Both the position numbers and the translations under genes were made by a program. A stretch of DNA of 49,403 nucleotides from Paractinoplanes deccanensis (GTDB lineage Bacteria; Actinomycetota; Actinomycetes; Mycobacteriales; Micromonosporaceae): NCBI RefSeq assembly GCF_016862115.1, contig NZ_BOMI01000078.1, forward strand, positions 1 to 49,403. The letters run 5' to 3'. The stretch's first letter is position 1; each line of letters opens with the position of its first letter. The notes beneath the pieces were generated by a model, which saw only the letters and a program-made list of their open reading frames with translations, was not told the origin of the DNA and made no database searches. Shown here one piece after another: positions 26,150 to 34,043 of the stretch.

Positions 26150-29100
26150 ATGCTCGATAACGAGCCCCGAGACAACTCGGGAGACCAGGGCGGTGAGCGG
26201 GACGGAGTCACTCCGCCCGATGCCGCCGCAACCACCACCCCCGCGCGCAAGCGCGCCCCTCGCCGTAAGGCGGCGGCGCCGGCAGCCTCGGCCGCCGAGG
26301 TTCCGGCCTCCGACGCTCCGGGTGCGGAGCCCGGCGCGGGCATCGAGGCCGCGAGCGCTTCGGAGGCCGCGGCGCCGGGCGACCCCGTGGCCGCGGTCCA
26401 CGAGGCCGTGACCCCGCCGGCGGCCGAGGAGGCCCCGGTCAAGCCGGTCAAGCGCACCCGCCGCAAGGCGGCGGCACCGGCCGCCGCTCCGGCTGCTTCC
26501 GCTGAGGCTGCTCCGGTTGCTTCCGCCGAGGGTGCTCCGGCCGCTTCCGTCGCGGCTGCTCCGGCCGCCGAGGAGGCCGCCGCTCCGGCTGCTCCGGTGA
26601 AGCGGACCCGCCGCAAGAAGGCCGCCGCGCCCGCCGCCGCTCCGGCCGAGGTCGAGGCGCCGGCGCCGGTCGTGACGCCCGGCGAGGTCACGCCGGTCGA
26701 GGCCGCCGCCGTCGCGGAGCCGGCTCCCGCCGAGCCGGTCACCGTGGCCGAGGTGGTCGCGGCCGAGGAGCCGGCCGTCGAGGAGCCTGAGGCCGCCGAG
26801 GAGCCCGAGGCCGCTGCCGGGGAGACCACGGTCATCGGCGTGCTGCCGCTGGACGCGGACTTCGTGGAGGAGGAGCCGGCGCCGCGTAAGCGCAGCCGCC
26901 GGGCTGCCGCGCTGCCGCCCGCCGTCCTGTTCATGCCGCCGGACGCCACCGAGGCCGAGCCCGCTCCGGCTCCCAGCCGCCGCACCCGTCGCGGCGCCAC
27001 CACTGTTCCCCCCGCCGTGACCCCGGAGCCGGCCGCCGAGGCGGTCGGCGAGGCCGAGGCCGAGGTCGCCGACCTGCCCGCCGTCGAGGAGCCCGCCGAG
27101 GGCGGCCGGCGCACCCGCCGCCGCCGTCGTGGCGCCGCCGAGGAGCAGCCGGTCGAGGCCGAGGCCGTCGAGACCGTGACCGAGCCTGCCGTGGACGAGG
27201 TCGACGAGACCGCCGACGACGTCGAGGAGGGCGTCGAGGACGAGTCGGACGAGGACGACGAGGCCGGTGGCCGCCGTCGCCGCCGTCGTGGCCGTCGCGG
27301 CCGCGGCCGCGGCAAGGGCCCGTCCGACGAGGGCGACCAGGACGACAGCGACCAGGACGAGGGCGACGAGGACCCCGAGGCGTCCGCCGAGGACGAGTCC
27401 GAGGACGACGAGGGCGAGGGCGTCACCCGCCGTCGCCGCCGCCGTCGTCGCAAGGGCTCCAGCGGCGACGGCGACACCGGCGGCATCGAGGACGGCGTGC
27501 ACACCGTCGTGCGGGTGCGCGAGCCGCGCCGCACCGACGAGGTGCAGGGCGTCTCCGGCTCGACCCGGCTCGAGGCCAAGCGCCAGCGCCGCCGCGACGG
27601 CCGCGAGCAGCGCCGCACCCGGCCGCCGATCCTGAGCGAGTCGGAGTTCCTGGCCCGCCGCGAGGCCGTCGACCGGGTCATGGTCGTGCGCCAGAAGCCG
27701 GACCGGATCCAGATCGTCGTGCTCGAGGACGGCGTGCTCGTCGAGCACTACGTCTCCCGCAGCACCTCCGGCACCATGGTCGGCAACGTCTACCTCGGCA
27801 AGGTGCAGAACGTGCTGCCGAGCATGGAGGCGGCCTTCGTCGACATCGGCCGGGGCCGCAACGCGGTGCTGTACGCGGGCGAGGTCAACTGGGACGCCAC
27901 CGGCCTGGAGGGGCGCGCGCGCTCGATCGAGCAGGCGCTGCGCTCCGGCGACTCGGTGCTGGTGCAGGTCACCAAGGACCCGATCGGACACAAGGGCGCC
28001 CGGCTGAGCAGCCACATCGCGCTCTCCGGCCGGCACCTGGTCTACGTGCCCAACGGCAACGCGTCCGGCATCAGCCGCAAGCTGCCCGACAACGAGCGCA
28101 AGCGCCTGCGCGACGTCCTCAAGAAGCTCGTGCCGGACGGCGCCGGCGTGATCGTCCGGACCGCCGCCGAGGGCGCGAGCGAGGACGAGCTGGCCCGCGA
28201 CGTGAAGCGGCTCCAGGCGCAGTGGGAGGACATCCAGCGCAAGGCCGCCGACGGTCACGCGCCGGTCGCCCTCTCCGAGGAGCCCGACCTGGTGATCCGG
28301 GTCGTGCGTGACCTCTTCAACGAGGACTTCCGCGAGCTGATCGTGCAGGGCGACCAGGCGTACGCCGAGCTGGAGAACTACCTCAACTCGGTCTCGCCCG
28401 ACCTGCTCGACCGGATGCACCGCTACACCGGCACGGGCGACGTCTTCGCCGACAAGCGCATCGACGAGCAGATCCTCAAGGGCCTCGACCGCAAGGTCTT
28501 CCTGCCCTCGGGTGGTCACCTGGTCTTCGACCGCACCGAGGCGATGACCGTCGTCGACGTCAACACCGGCAAGTACACGGGCGCCGGCGGCAACCTCGAG
28601 GAGACGGTCACCCGCAACAACCTCGAGGCGGCCGAGGAGATCGTCCGGCAGCTGCGGCTGCGCGACCTCGGCGGCATCGTGGTGATCGACTTCATCGACA
28701 TGGTGCTGGAGAGCAACCGCGAGCTGGTGCTGCGGCGGCTCACCGAGTGCCTGGGCCGCGACCGCACCAAGCACCAGGTCACCGAGATCACCTCGCTGGG
28801 CCTGGTGCAGATGACCCGCAAGCGGATCGGCGCGGGCCTGCTCGAGGCGTTCAGCGAGACCTGTGACCACTGCAAGGGCCGCGGCGTGCTGATCCACACC
28901 GAGCCGGTGCCGGAGAAGCGCTCGAACGGTGCGGCCAACCAGGTCAAGGCGGTCGCCGCGGCGACCACCGCGCCGGCGCCGGCCCAGCCGCAGGCGCAGA
29001 CGCCGAAGGACGAGAAGCCGGGCCGGTCACGCCGGCGCCGGGGCGGCGGCGAGAGCGCGCCGGTCCTGGAGGCTCCCGAGGCCGTGGTGGTCGAGGAGCC

Positions 29101-29458
29101 GGTCGCCGAGATCGAGAACCCGCCCGCGACGCCCACCGAGGTGGTCCTCAGCGAGCCGGGGGAGAGCCCGATCGCCCTGGTCGCGGAGCTGCCGCCGGTG
29201 CACGGGTCGGGCATCGTCACGCCCGGGGCCAAGCTGACCACCGCCGACCCCGAGGACGACTACGACATCAGCGGCTACGACCTGTCGCGCTACGAGACGG
29301 CGGAGCCGGAGCCCGAGACCGAGCCGCTGCGCCTGACCGGCGCGGACGACCCGGACGCGGCCGACGACGAGGACGAGGACGACGACGAGCCGGTGGGTGC
29401 CGGCGCGGGACGGCGGCGGTCGCGCCGCGGGGGCACGCGCAGGCGTACCCGTCCCTGA
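26150..29458 (+). CDS. rne: Ribonuclease E/G
   Basis: An endonuclease for mRNA turnover and rRNA processing. The protein is 1102 aa. Residues 1 to about 500 are low-complexity: Ala/Pro/Glu-rich with repeated basic KRTRRK islands and later long acidic runs ending in arginine clusters. The catalytic core follows: S1 domain (about 535-615, GTMVGNVYLGKVQNVLPSME), then DVNTGKYTG (about 803-811) and VIDFIDM, which hold the catalytic aspartates. The Zn-link is CDHCKGRG (905-912). A second disordered tail of about 190 residues ends in an Arg-rich cluster. The tails probably bind RNA and partner proteins, as in mycobacterial RNase E. Confidence 0.95.
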   Translation: MLDNEPRDNSGDQGGERDGVTPPDAAATTTPARKRAPRRKAAAPAASAAEVPASDAPGAEPGAGIEAASASEAAAPGDPVAAVHEAVTPPAAEEAPVKPVKRTRRKAAAPAAAPAASAEAAPVASAEGAPAASVAAAPAAEEAAAPAAPVKRTRRKKAAAPAAAPAEVEAPAPVVTPGEVTPVEAAAVAEPAPAEPVTVAEVVAAEEPAVEEPEAAEEPEAAAGETTVIGVLPLDADFVEEEPAPRKRSRRAAALPPAVLFMPPDATEAEPAPAPSRRTRRGATTVPPAVTPEPAAEAVGEAEAEVADLPAVEEPAEGGRRTRRRRRGAAEEQPVEAEAVETVTEPAVDEVDETADDVEEGVEDESDEDDEAGGRRRRRRGRRGRGRGKGPSDEGDQDDSDQDEGDEDPEASAEDESEDDEGEGVTRRRRRRRRKGSSGDGDTGGIEDGVHTVVRVREPRRTDEVQGVSGSTRLEAKRQRRRDGREQRRTRPPILSESEFLARREAVDRVMVVRQKPDRIQIVVLEDGVLVEHYVSRSTSGTMVGNVYLGKVQNVLPSMEAAFVDIGRGRNAVLYAGEVNWDATGLEGRARSIEQALRSGDSVLVQVTKDPIGHKGARLSSHIALSGRHLVYVPNGNASGISRKLPDNERKRLRDVLKKLVPDGAGVIVRTAAEGASEDELARDVKRLQAQWEDIQRKAADGHAPVALSEEPDLVIRVVRDLFNEDFRELIVQGDQAYAELENYLNSVSPDLLDRMHRYTGTGDVFADKRIDEQILKGLDRKVFLPSGGHLVFDRTEAMTVVDVNTGKYTGAGGNLEETVTRNNLEAAEEIVRQLRLRDLGGIVVIDFIDMVLESNRELVLRRLTECLGRDRTKHQVTEITSLGLVQMTRKRIGAGLLEAFSETCDHCKGRGVLIHTEPVPEKRSNGAANQVKAVAAATTAPAPAQPQAQTPKDEKPGRSRRRRGGGESAPVLEAPEAVVVEEPVAEIENPPATPTEVVLSEPGESPIALVAELPPVHGSGIVTPGAKLTTADPEDDYDISGYDLSRYETAEPEPETEPLRLTGADDPDAADDEDEDDDEPVGAGAGRRRSRRGGTRRRTRP

Positions 29459-29469
29459 TCTCGATCGGA

Positions 29470-29511
29470 AGAAGCGGTTCGGTAAAGAAAGTTAACTGCC
29501 GGGCCGCTTCT
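29470..29511 (+). terminator. Candidate terminator hairpin after rne
   Basis: AGAAGCGG (29470-29477) can pair with CCGCTTCT (29504-29511) across a 26-nt loop that contains a small inner pairing. It starts 12 nt after the rne stop. No U run follows, so confidence is low. Confidence 0.35.
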
Positions 29512-29571
29512 CTCGTCGACGTCGGTTACCCTCGCGGGATCGATCCCCGTCGTCCCCGCGAGGTCCCTCCC

Positions 29572-30090
29572 ATGCGTCTCCCTCTTGCGGCCTGTGCCGC
29601 GGCTCTGGTCCTTGCCGGCTGCTCCGGGTCGCCCTCGGGGCAGACCCCGGCCGCCGGCACCCCCGCCGCGCCCGCCGGCACGCCCGCCACCGGGCCCACG
29701 GCCGTTCCGCCGGCGCCGGTGGACCCCTCCGTGGCGGCGTCGGCCGACGCGGCGCTCTCCGGCGACACCGAGGCGATCTGCGCCCAGGCCGCCCGGGTGA
29801 ACAGCGATTTCGGCAAGACCTTCATCGCCGACCTCAAGCTCCAGATCGACGCGGCGAGCAAGGGCGGCGCGGCCAAGCAGCAGGCCGACCAGAAGATCGC
29901 GCGGGACGTGTCCAACTACTCGTACGCCCTGGCCGACATGGCGAAGCTGACCACCGATCCGGTGCTGAAGAAGGCGCTGACCGACATGAGTCAGCAGGTC
30001 ACCGCGCTCAAGGGCGATCTCACCAAGATCAACGCTGAGAAGATGTCCCAGCTCACGGGTACACTCGACAAAGCGTGCGGAAAGGGCTGA
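29572..30090 (+). CDS. Putative lipoprotein with helical C-terminal domain
   Basis: A 172-aa exported protein with a lipobox signal (ALVLAGC, Cys17), a Pro/Ala/Thr-rich linker (about 20-60) and a C-terminal region of about 110 residues that is helical and rich in Ala, Lys and Asp with one cysteine pair (CAQAAR... and DKACGKG). TTACCCT lies about 45 nt upstream of the ATG. It stands alone between rne and the rplU leader. I do not recognise the family. Confidence 0.8.
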   Translation: MRLPLAACAAALVLAGCSGSPSGQTPAAGTPAAPAGTPATGPTAVPPAPVDPSVAASADAALSGDTEAICAQAARVNSDFGKTFIADLKLQIDAASKGGAAKQQADQKIARDVSNYSYALADMAKLTTDPVLKKALTDMSQQVTALKGDLTKINAEKMSQLTGTLDKACGKG

Positions 30091-30104
30091 CGCTCCTCCC
30101 CGGT

Positions 30105-30242
30105 TTGGGGAAGAGGTCCCTGATGAAGTACGCTTTCGGACGGCGCTTTTCCAGCGTCGTGTTCCCGTGTCTGACAACCGGGACCAGCACCATCCGCCAA
30201 GCAGCGCTCCTCGCTGCGTAAGTCTCAGGGAGTCCGCGTCCG
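30105..30242 (+). promoter_or_regulatory. Promoter and structured leader of rplU-rpmA
   Basis: TTGGGG (30105-30110) and TACGCT (30129-30134) are spaced by 18 bp, a good vegetative promoter, giving a transcript start near 30141 and a leader of about 100 nt. The leader can form two hairpins: ACGGCGCT with AGCGTCGT (30140-30160) and GCAGCG with CGCTGC (30201-30217). The second lies 10 nt before the ribosome site GGGAG (30228-30232). Such a structure could bind L21 or L27 for feedback. This is an inference. Confidence 0.5.
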
Positions 30243-30557
30243 ATGTACGCGATCGTCAAGACCGGCGGCAAGCAGTACAAGGTTGCCGAGGGCGACGTGA
30301 TCGAGGTCGAGAAGCTCGCGGGTGCGCCCGGCGATGCCCTGACGCTCGCCGCGGTCCTCCTCGTCGACGGTGACAACCTGGTGACCGATGCGGCCAAGCT
30401 TGCCAGCGTGACGGTGTCCGGCGAGATCGCCGAGCACACCAAGGGTCCGAAGATCCGGATCCACAAGTTCAAGAACAAGACCGGCTACCACAAGCGCCAG
30501 GGTCACCGCCAGCCGCTGACCCGCGTCAAGGTGACCGGCATCAAGAGCGGGAAGTAG
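30243..30557 (+). CDS. rplU: 50S ribosomal protein L21
   Basis: A 104-aa protein of the large ribosomal subunit. It shows the family start MYAIVKTGGKQYKV and the C-terminal signature KNKTGYHKRQGHRQPLTRVKV. It is followed 14 nt later by rpmA. The order rplU-rpmA-obg is widely conserved. Confidence 0.98.
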   Translation: MYAIVKTGGKQYKVAEGDVIEVEKLAGAPGDALTLAAVLLVDGDNLVTDAAKLASVTVSGEIAEHTKGPKIRIHKFKNKTGYHKRQGHRQPLTRVKVTGIKSGK

Positions 30558-30571
30558 GGGGCGGATCACTC

Positions 30572-30829
30572 ATGGCTCACAAAAAGGGTGCGTCCAGCTC
30601 GCGTAACGGCCGTGACTCCGCCGCGCAGCGGCTCGGCGTCAAGCGGTTCGGCGGCCAGCTGGTCAGCGCGGGCGAGATCCTGATCCGCCAGCGCGGCACG
30701 AAGTTCCACCCGGGCGAGCTCGTCGGCCGCGGTGGCGACGACACGCTGTTCGCCCTGGCGACCGGCAACGTCCAGTTCGGCACGAAGCGCGGCCGCAAGA
30801 CCGTCAGCATCGTTCCGGCTGCGGAGTAA
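30572..30829 (+). CDS. rpmA: 50S ribosomal protein L27
   Basis: An 85-aa protein beginning MAHKKGASSSRNGRDSAAQR, the universal L27 pattern, whose N-terminus reaches the peptidyl-transferase centre. It has the short form without the Firmicute cleavage extension. A strong terminator follows 10 nt after its stop. Confidence 0.98.
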   Translation: MAHKKGASSSRNGRDSAAQRLGVKRFGGQLVSAGEILIRQRGTKFHPGELVGRGGDDTLFALATGNVQFGTKRGRKTVSIVPAAE

Positions 30830-30838
30830 GTTTCTCAG

Positions 30839-30886
30839 AAGCGGGCCGCGGACCTCTCGGGGTCCGTGGCCCGCTTTCTTGTTTTT
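30839..30886 (+). terminator. Strong Rho-independent terminator after rpmA
   Basis: A 16-bp stem (30839-30854 with 30861-30876, one G-U pair), loop TCTCGG, followed by a T-rich run ending GTTTTT at 30886. It should end most rplU-rpmA transcripts, leaving obg to read-through or its own promoter. It is the clearest intrinsic terminator in the window. Confidence 0.95.
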
Positions 30887-30904
30887 CCGTGAGGAGTTCG
30901 AGCA

Positions 30905-32407
30905 GTGACCACGTTCGTCGACCGGGTTGTGCTGCACCTTCAGGCTGGTGACGGCGGACACGGCTGTGTCTCGGTGCGCCGCGAGAAGTTCAAGCCGCTC
31001 GGCGGCCCCGACGGCGGCAACGGCGGGCACGGCGGCGGCATCACGCTGGTCGTCGACCCGCAGCAGCACACGCTGCTCGACTTCCACTTCCACCCGCACG
31101 TCAAGGCGTCCAACGGCGGGGGCGGCGCGGGCGCCAACCGCGACGGCGCCAACGGCAAGGACCTGGTCCTCAAGGTGCCCGACGGCACGGTCGTGCAGAC
31201 CGCCGACGGCGAGGTGCTGGCCGACCTGATCGGCGCCGGCACCACCTTCGAGGTGGCGCGCGGCGGCCGCGGCGGCCGGGGCAACGCCTCGCTGGCCAAC
31301 ACCCGCCGCAAGGTGCCGGGCTTCGCCGAGCTCGGCGAGCCGGGCGACCGGCTCGACGTCGTGCTCGAGCTCAAGAGCGTCGCCGACGTGGGCCTGGTGG
31401 GCTTCCCGTCCGCCGGCAAGTCCTCGCTCATCTCGGTGATCTCCGCGGCCAAGCCCAAGATCGCCGACTACCCGTTCACCACGCTGGTGCCCAACCTCGG
31501 CGTGGTGCAGGCGGGCGACCAGACCTTCACGGTCGCCGACGTGCCGGGCCTCATCCCGGGCGCGGCCACCGGCAAGGGCCTGGGCATGCAGTTCCTGCGC
31601 CACATCGAGCGCACCTCGGTGCTGGTGCACGTGCTCGACGCGGCGGCGCCCGAGATCGAGCGCGACCCGCTGGCCGACCTCGACGCGATCGAGGCCGAGC
31701 TCGCGGCGTACGGCGGTCTCGAGGACCGGCCGCGCCTCGTGGTGCTCAACAAGATCGACATCCCGGACGGGCGCGACCTGGCCGAGATGGTCCGGCCCGA
31801 CCTGGAGGCCCGCGGATACCGCGTCTTCGAGGTCAGCGCTGTCACCCGCGAGGGCCTCAAGGAGCTCACGTACGCCCTCGCGCAGGTCGTCGAGGAGCAC
31901 CGGCTGTCCCGGCCCGCGCCCGAGCCCACCCGCGTCGTCCTGCGGCCCCAGGCGGTCGACGAGTCCGGCTTCACGGTCGAGCAGGACGACGACGGCGTCT
32001 TCGTGGTGCGCGGCGCCAAGGTCGAGCGCTGGATCCGCCAGACCAACTTCGACAACGAGGAGGCCGTCGGCTATCTGGCCGACCGGCTGGAGCGCATCGG
32101 CGTCGAGGACGCGCTCGCCAAGAAGGGCGCGCAGCCCGGCGACCCGGTGCGGATCGGCGAGCGCGAGTTCGACTGGCACCCCAACGCCGGCGAATACGTG
32201 GCCGGACCGCGCGGCACCGACTCCCGCCTCGAGGAGGAGAGCGGCCGGGCCACCGCGGCGCAGCGTCTCGCGGCCCGCAAGGCGCGCCGGGTGCGCTCCG
32301 ACGACGAGCTGCTGCACATGGACGCCGACGGCACCGTCACCAGCATGACGAACGCCCGGCAGCCGGTGCTGGTCCAGGACGACGACGAGCCCGACACCGC
32401 CGAATAG
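30905..32407 (+). CDS. obg: Obg-family GTPase
   Basis: A ribosome-associated GTPase involved in 50S maturation and growth control. The 500-aa protein has the glycine-rich Obg fold (1-157, with GGPDGGNGGHGGG), G1 GFPSAGKSS (166-174), G3 DVPGLIPGA, G4 NKID and the OCT domain (about 345-430) typical of Gram-positive Obg, plus a disordered C-terminal tail. GAGGAG (30891-30896) lies 8 nt before the GTG. Confidence 0.97.
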   Translation: MTTFVDRVVLHLQAGDGGHGCVSVRREKFKPLGGPDGGNGGHGGGITLVVDPQQHTLLDFHFHPHVKASNGGGGAGANRDGANGKDLVLKVPDGTVVQTADGEVLADLIGAGTTFEVARGGRGGRGNASLANTRRKVPGFAELGEPGDRLDVVLELKSVADVGLVGFPSAGKSSLISVISAAKPKIADYPFTTLVPNLGVVQAGDQTFTVADVPGLIPGAATGKGLGMQFLRHIERTSVLVHVLDAAAPEIERDPLADLDAIEAELAAYGGLEDRPRLVVLNKIDIPDGRDLAEMVRPDLEARGYRVFEVSAVTREGLKELTYALAQVVEEHRLSRPAPEPTRVVLRPQAVDESGFTVEQDDDGVFVVRGAKVERWIRQTNFDNEEAVGYLADRLERIGVEDALAKKGAQPGDPVRIGEREFDWHPNAGEYVAGPRGTDSRLEEESGRATAAQRLAARKARRVRSDDELLHMDADGTVTSMTNARQPVLVQDDDEPDTAE

Positions 32408-32464
32408 GCGGGCGTCCAGATTGCCGCAACCATCCGGAAACGGGCATCGCTTAGAGTCACCACC

Positions 32465-32866
32465 GTGATGATCGAAGCGCGGCCCGCCCTGGACCCCGAG
32501 CTCGCCGCGCTGGTCGCGGCCCAGCACCACGAGCTGGGCTCGACCACCTTCACCCCGGACGACGGCGCCAGGTATCTGGTGGCGGTCGTGGACGGCCGGG
32601 CGGTGGCCTGCGCCGCCTGGCGGCCCGCGCCGGGCCACGGCGTCGCCGAGCTCCAGCGCATGTACGTGCGCCCGGCGTTCCGCGGCCGCGGCATCGCGCG
32701 CCAGCTGATCGTCTGGATCGAGGAGGAGGCCCTGGCCGCGGGCCGGTCGGTCATCCGGCTGGAGACCGGCGCGTGCTCGCCCGCGGCCGTCGCCCTCTTC
32801 CAGTCGTCCGGTTACGACCAGGCGGCCGGCACGTTCGTGAAGCGCCTGGCCGCGTTAGTCCAGTAG
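32465..32866 (+). CDS. GNAT-family N-acetyltransferase
   Basis: The product is 133 aa. The acetyl-CoA loop is VRPAFRGRGIARQL (about 60-73), followed by RLETGACSPAAVALFQSSGY, a common GNAT ending. The GTG at 32465 is placed 7 nt after TAGAGT (32452-32457) and has no ribosome site, so it is probably leaderless; ATG at 32468 is the alternative. Substrate unknown. Its 3' end overlaps the convergent trpS by 12 nt. Confidence 0.88.
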   Translation: MMIEARPALDPELAALVAAQHHELGSTTFTPDDGARYLVAVVDGRAVACAAWRPAPGHGVAELQRMYVRPAFRGRGIARQLIVWIEEEALAAGRSVIRLETGACSPAAVALFQSSGYDQAAGTFVKRLAALVQ

Positions 32867-33829
32867 CCCGATGGCCGCGCGTGCCCGGCGTACCGTCTCC
32901 TCGGCCCTGGGGCGCACCCGCGCGCGCCCGTCCGCCAGGATCTTCCGCACGTGGCCGGGGTCCTCGCTCAGCTCGGCGAAACGCGCCCTGATCGGCGTGA
33001 GCACCGCCTCGATCGCGTCGGTGACCTCCCGTTTCAGCTCTCCGTACGAGGTGAGCGTCCGCGGTTGCGCGCCCGTGCACGCGCGCAGGATCTCCAGCAG
33101 GTTGGTGACGCCCGGCTGGTTCTCGCGGTCGTGCCGCACGACGCCGACCGTGTCGGTGACCGCGCGGGCGACCTTGCGGCGGATCACGTCGGGCGGGTCG
33201 AGCAGCCCGATGCGCCCCGCCGGGTTCGGCGAGCTCTTGCTCATCTTCCGGGTGGGGTCGGCCAGATCCATGATCCGTTCCGCGGCGTCGGGGCGGATGG
33301 CCTCGGGCACCGCGAAGGTCTCGCCGTAGCGGCCGTTGAAGCGGGTGGCGAGCGTGCGGGCCAGTTCGAGGTGCTGGCTCTGGTCGTCGCCGACCGGCAC
33401 GTGGTCGGTGTCGTGCACGAGGATGTCCGAGGCCATCAGCACCGGATAGGTGAGCAGGCTGAGCCGCACCGGCCCGCCGCAGGCCGACTTCTCCTTGAAC
33501 TGGATCATGCGGGCGGCCTCGCCGAAGCCGGCGGCGCACTCGAGCAGGTAGTGCAGCTCCGCGTGCTCGGGCACCTGGGAGTTGGCGATCAGGGCGGTGC
33601 GCGCCGGGTCGACGCCGGCGGCGAGCAGCAGGGTCGCGACCTCCACGGTGTTCGCGCGCAGCCGCGCCGGATCGTGCTCGACCGTCAGCGCGTGCAGGTC
33701 GGCGATCATCGCGATCGAGTCGGTGGTGGCCGGGTCGTCCTGGGCGGCCACGAGCGGGCGCATCGCGCCGAGCAGGTTGCCGAGGTGCAGGTTGCCGGTG
33801 GGCTGGAAGCCGGTGAGCCGACGGGTCAT
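32855..33829 (-). CDS. trpS: Tryptophanyl-tRNA synthetase
   Basis: A class Ic synthetase charging tRNA-Trp. The product is 324 aa. It opens GFQPTGNLHLGNLLGAM (HIGH-like HLGN, residues 15-18) and has KMSKSSPNP at about 194-202. The leader upstream is a transcription attenuator with two Trp codons. In S. coelicolor this type of control is known for the auxiliary, indolmycin-resistant TrpRS1, so this gene may be that form. Whether a second trpS exists elsewhere cannot be seen here. It lies convergent to the GNAT gene and divergent from pepN. Confidence 0.95.
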   Translation of the reverse strand: MTRRLTGFQPTGNLHLGNLLGAMRPLVAAQDDPATTDSIAMIADLHALTVEHDPARLRANTVEVATLLLAAGVDPARTALIANSQVPEHAELHYLLECAAGFGEAARMIQFKEKSACGGPVRLSLLTYPVLMASDILVHDTDHVPVGDDQSQHLELARTLATRFNGRYGETFAVPEAIRPDAAERIMDLADPTRKMSKSSPNPAGRIGLLDPPDVIRRKVARAVTDTVGVVRHDRENQPGVTNLLEILRACTGAQPRTLTSYGELKREVTDAIEAVLTPIRARFAELSEDPGHVRKILADGRARVRPRAEETVRRARAAIGLLD

Positions 33830-33876
33830 GGTGGGTCCTTCCGGGCCGGGGCGGACGCGCCCTCCCGGGACCGTGC

Positions 33877-33952
33877 AAAAGCAGAACGGCCGCCCGGAGG
33901 GGCGGCCGCGATGAGGTCATGCGCGAGGTGGTGAGCCGCCCGTCAGGGCAGC
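33877..33952 (-). promoter_or_regulatory. Ribosome-mediated attenuator of trpS
   Basis: Four mutually exclusive segments are visible on the minus strand. Segment 1 GCTGCCC (33952-33946) overlaps the end of the leader peptide and pairs with segment 2 GGGCGGC (33941-33935). Segment 2 can instead pair with GCCGCCC in segment 3 (33906-33900). Segment 3 (33908-33900) and segment 4 GGGCGGCCG (33895-33887) form a 9-bp terminator stem followed by GTTCTGCTTTT. A ribosome stalled at the Trp codons would cover segment 1, allow 2:3 pairing and prevent termination. Confidence 0.88.
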
Positions 33953-33981
33953 CACCAGCTGAGGTTCGCGCAACGAAGCAT
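33943..33981 (-). CDS. trpS leader peptide with tandem Trp codons
   Basis: A 12-codon peptide MLRCANLSWWLP with Trp at positions 9 and 10. It has no ribosome site; TACACT (complement of 33989-33994) lies 7 nt upstream of the ATG, so the transcript is leaderless. Tandem Trp codons just before the attenuator stem are what a tryptophan-starvation sensor needs. Confidence 0.9.
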   Translation of the reverse strand: MLRCANLSWWLP

Positions 33982-34043
33982 GCCGGCAAGTGTACAGCGG
34001 GGCGCGGTGTGTGGCCGGAACCGATACCGGCATGATTGTCGTC

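Noticed and set aside
25931..28897. Long antisense frame opposite rne
   Set aside because: Low-complexity shadow of the Ala/Pro/Glu-rich arm; no ribosome site or domain.
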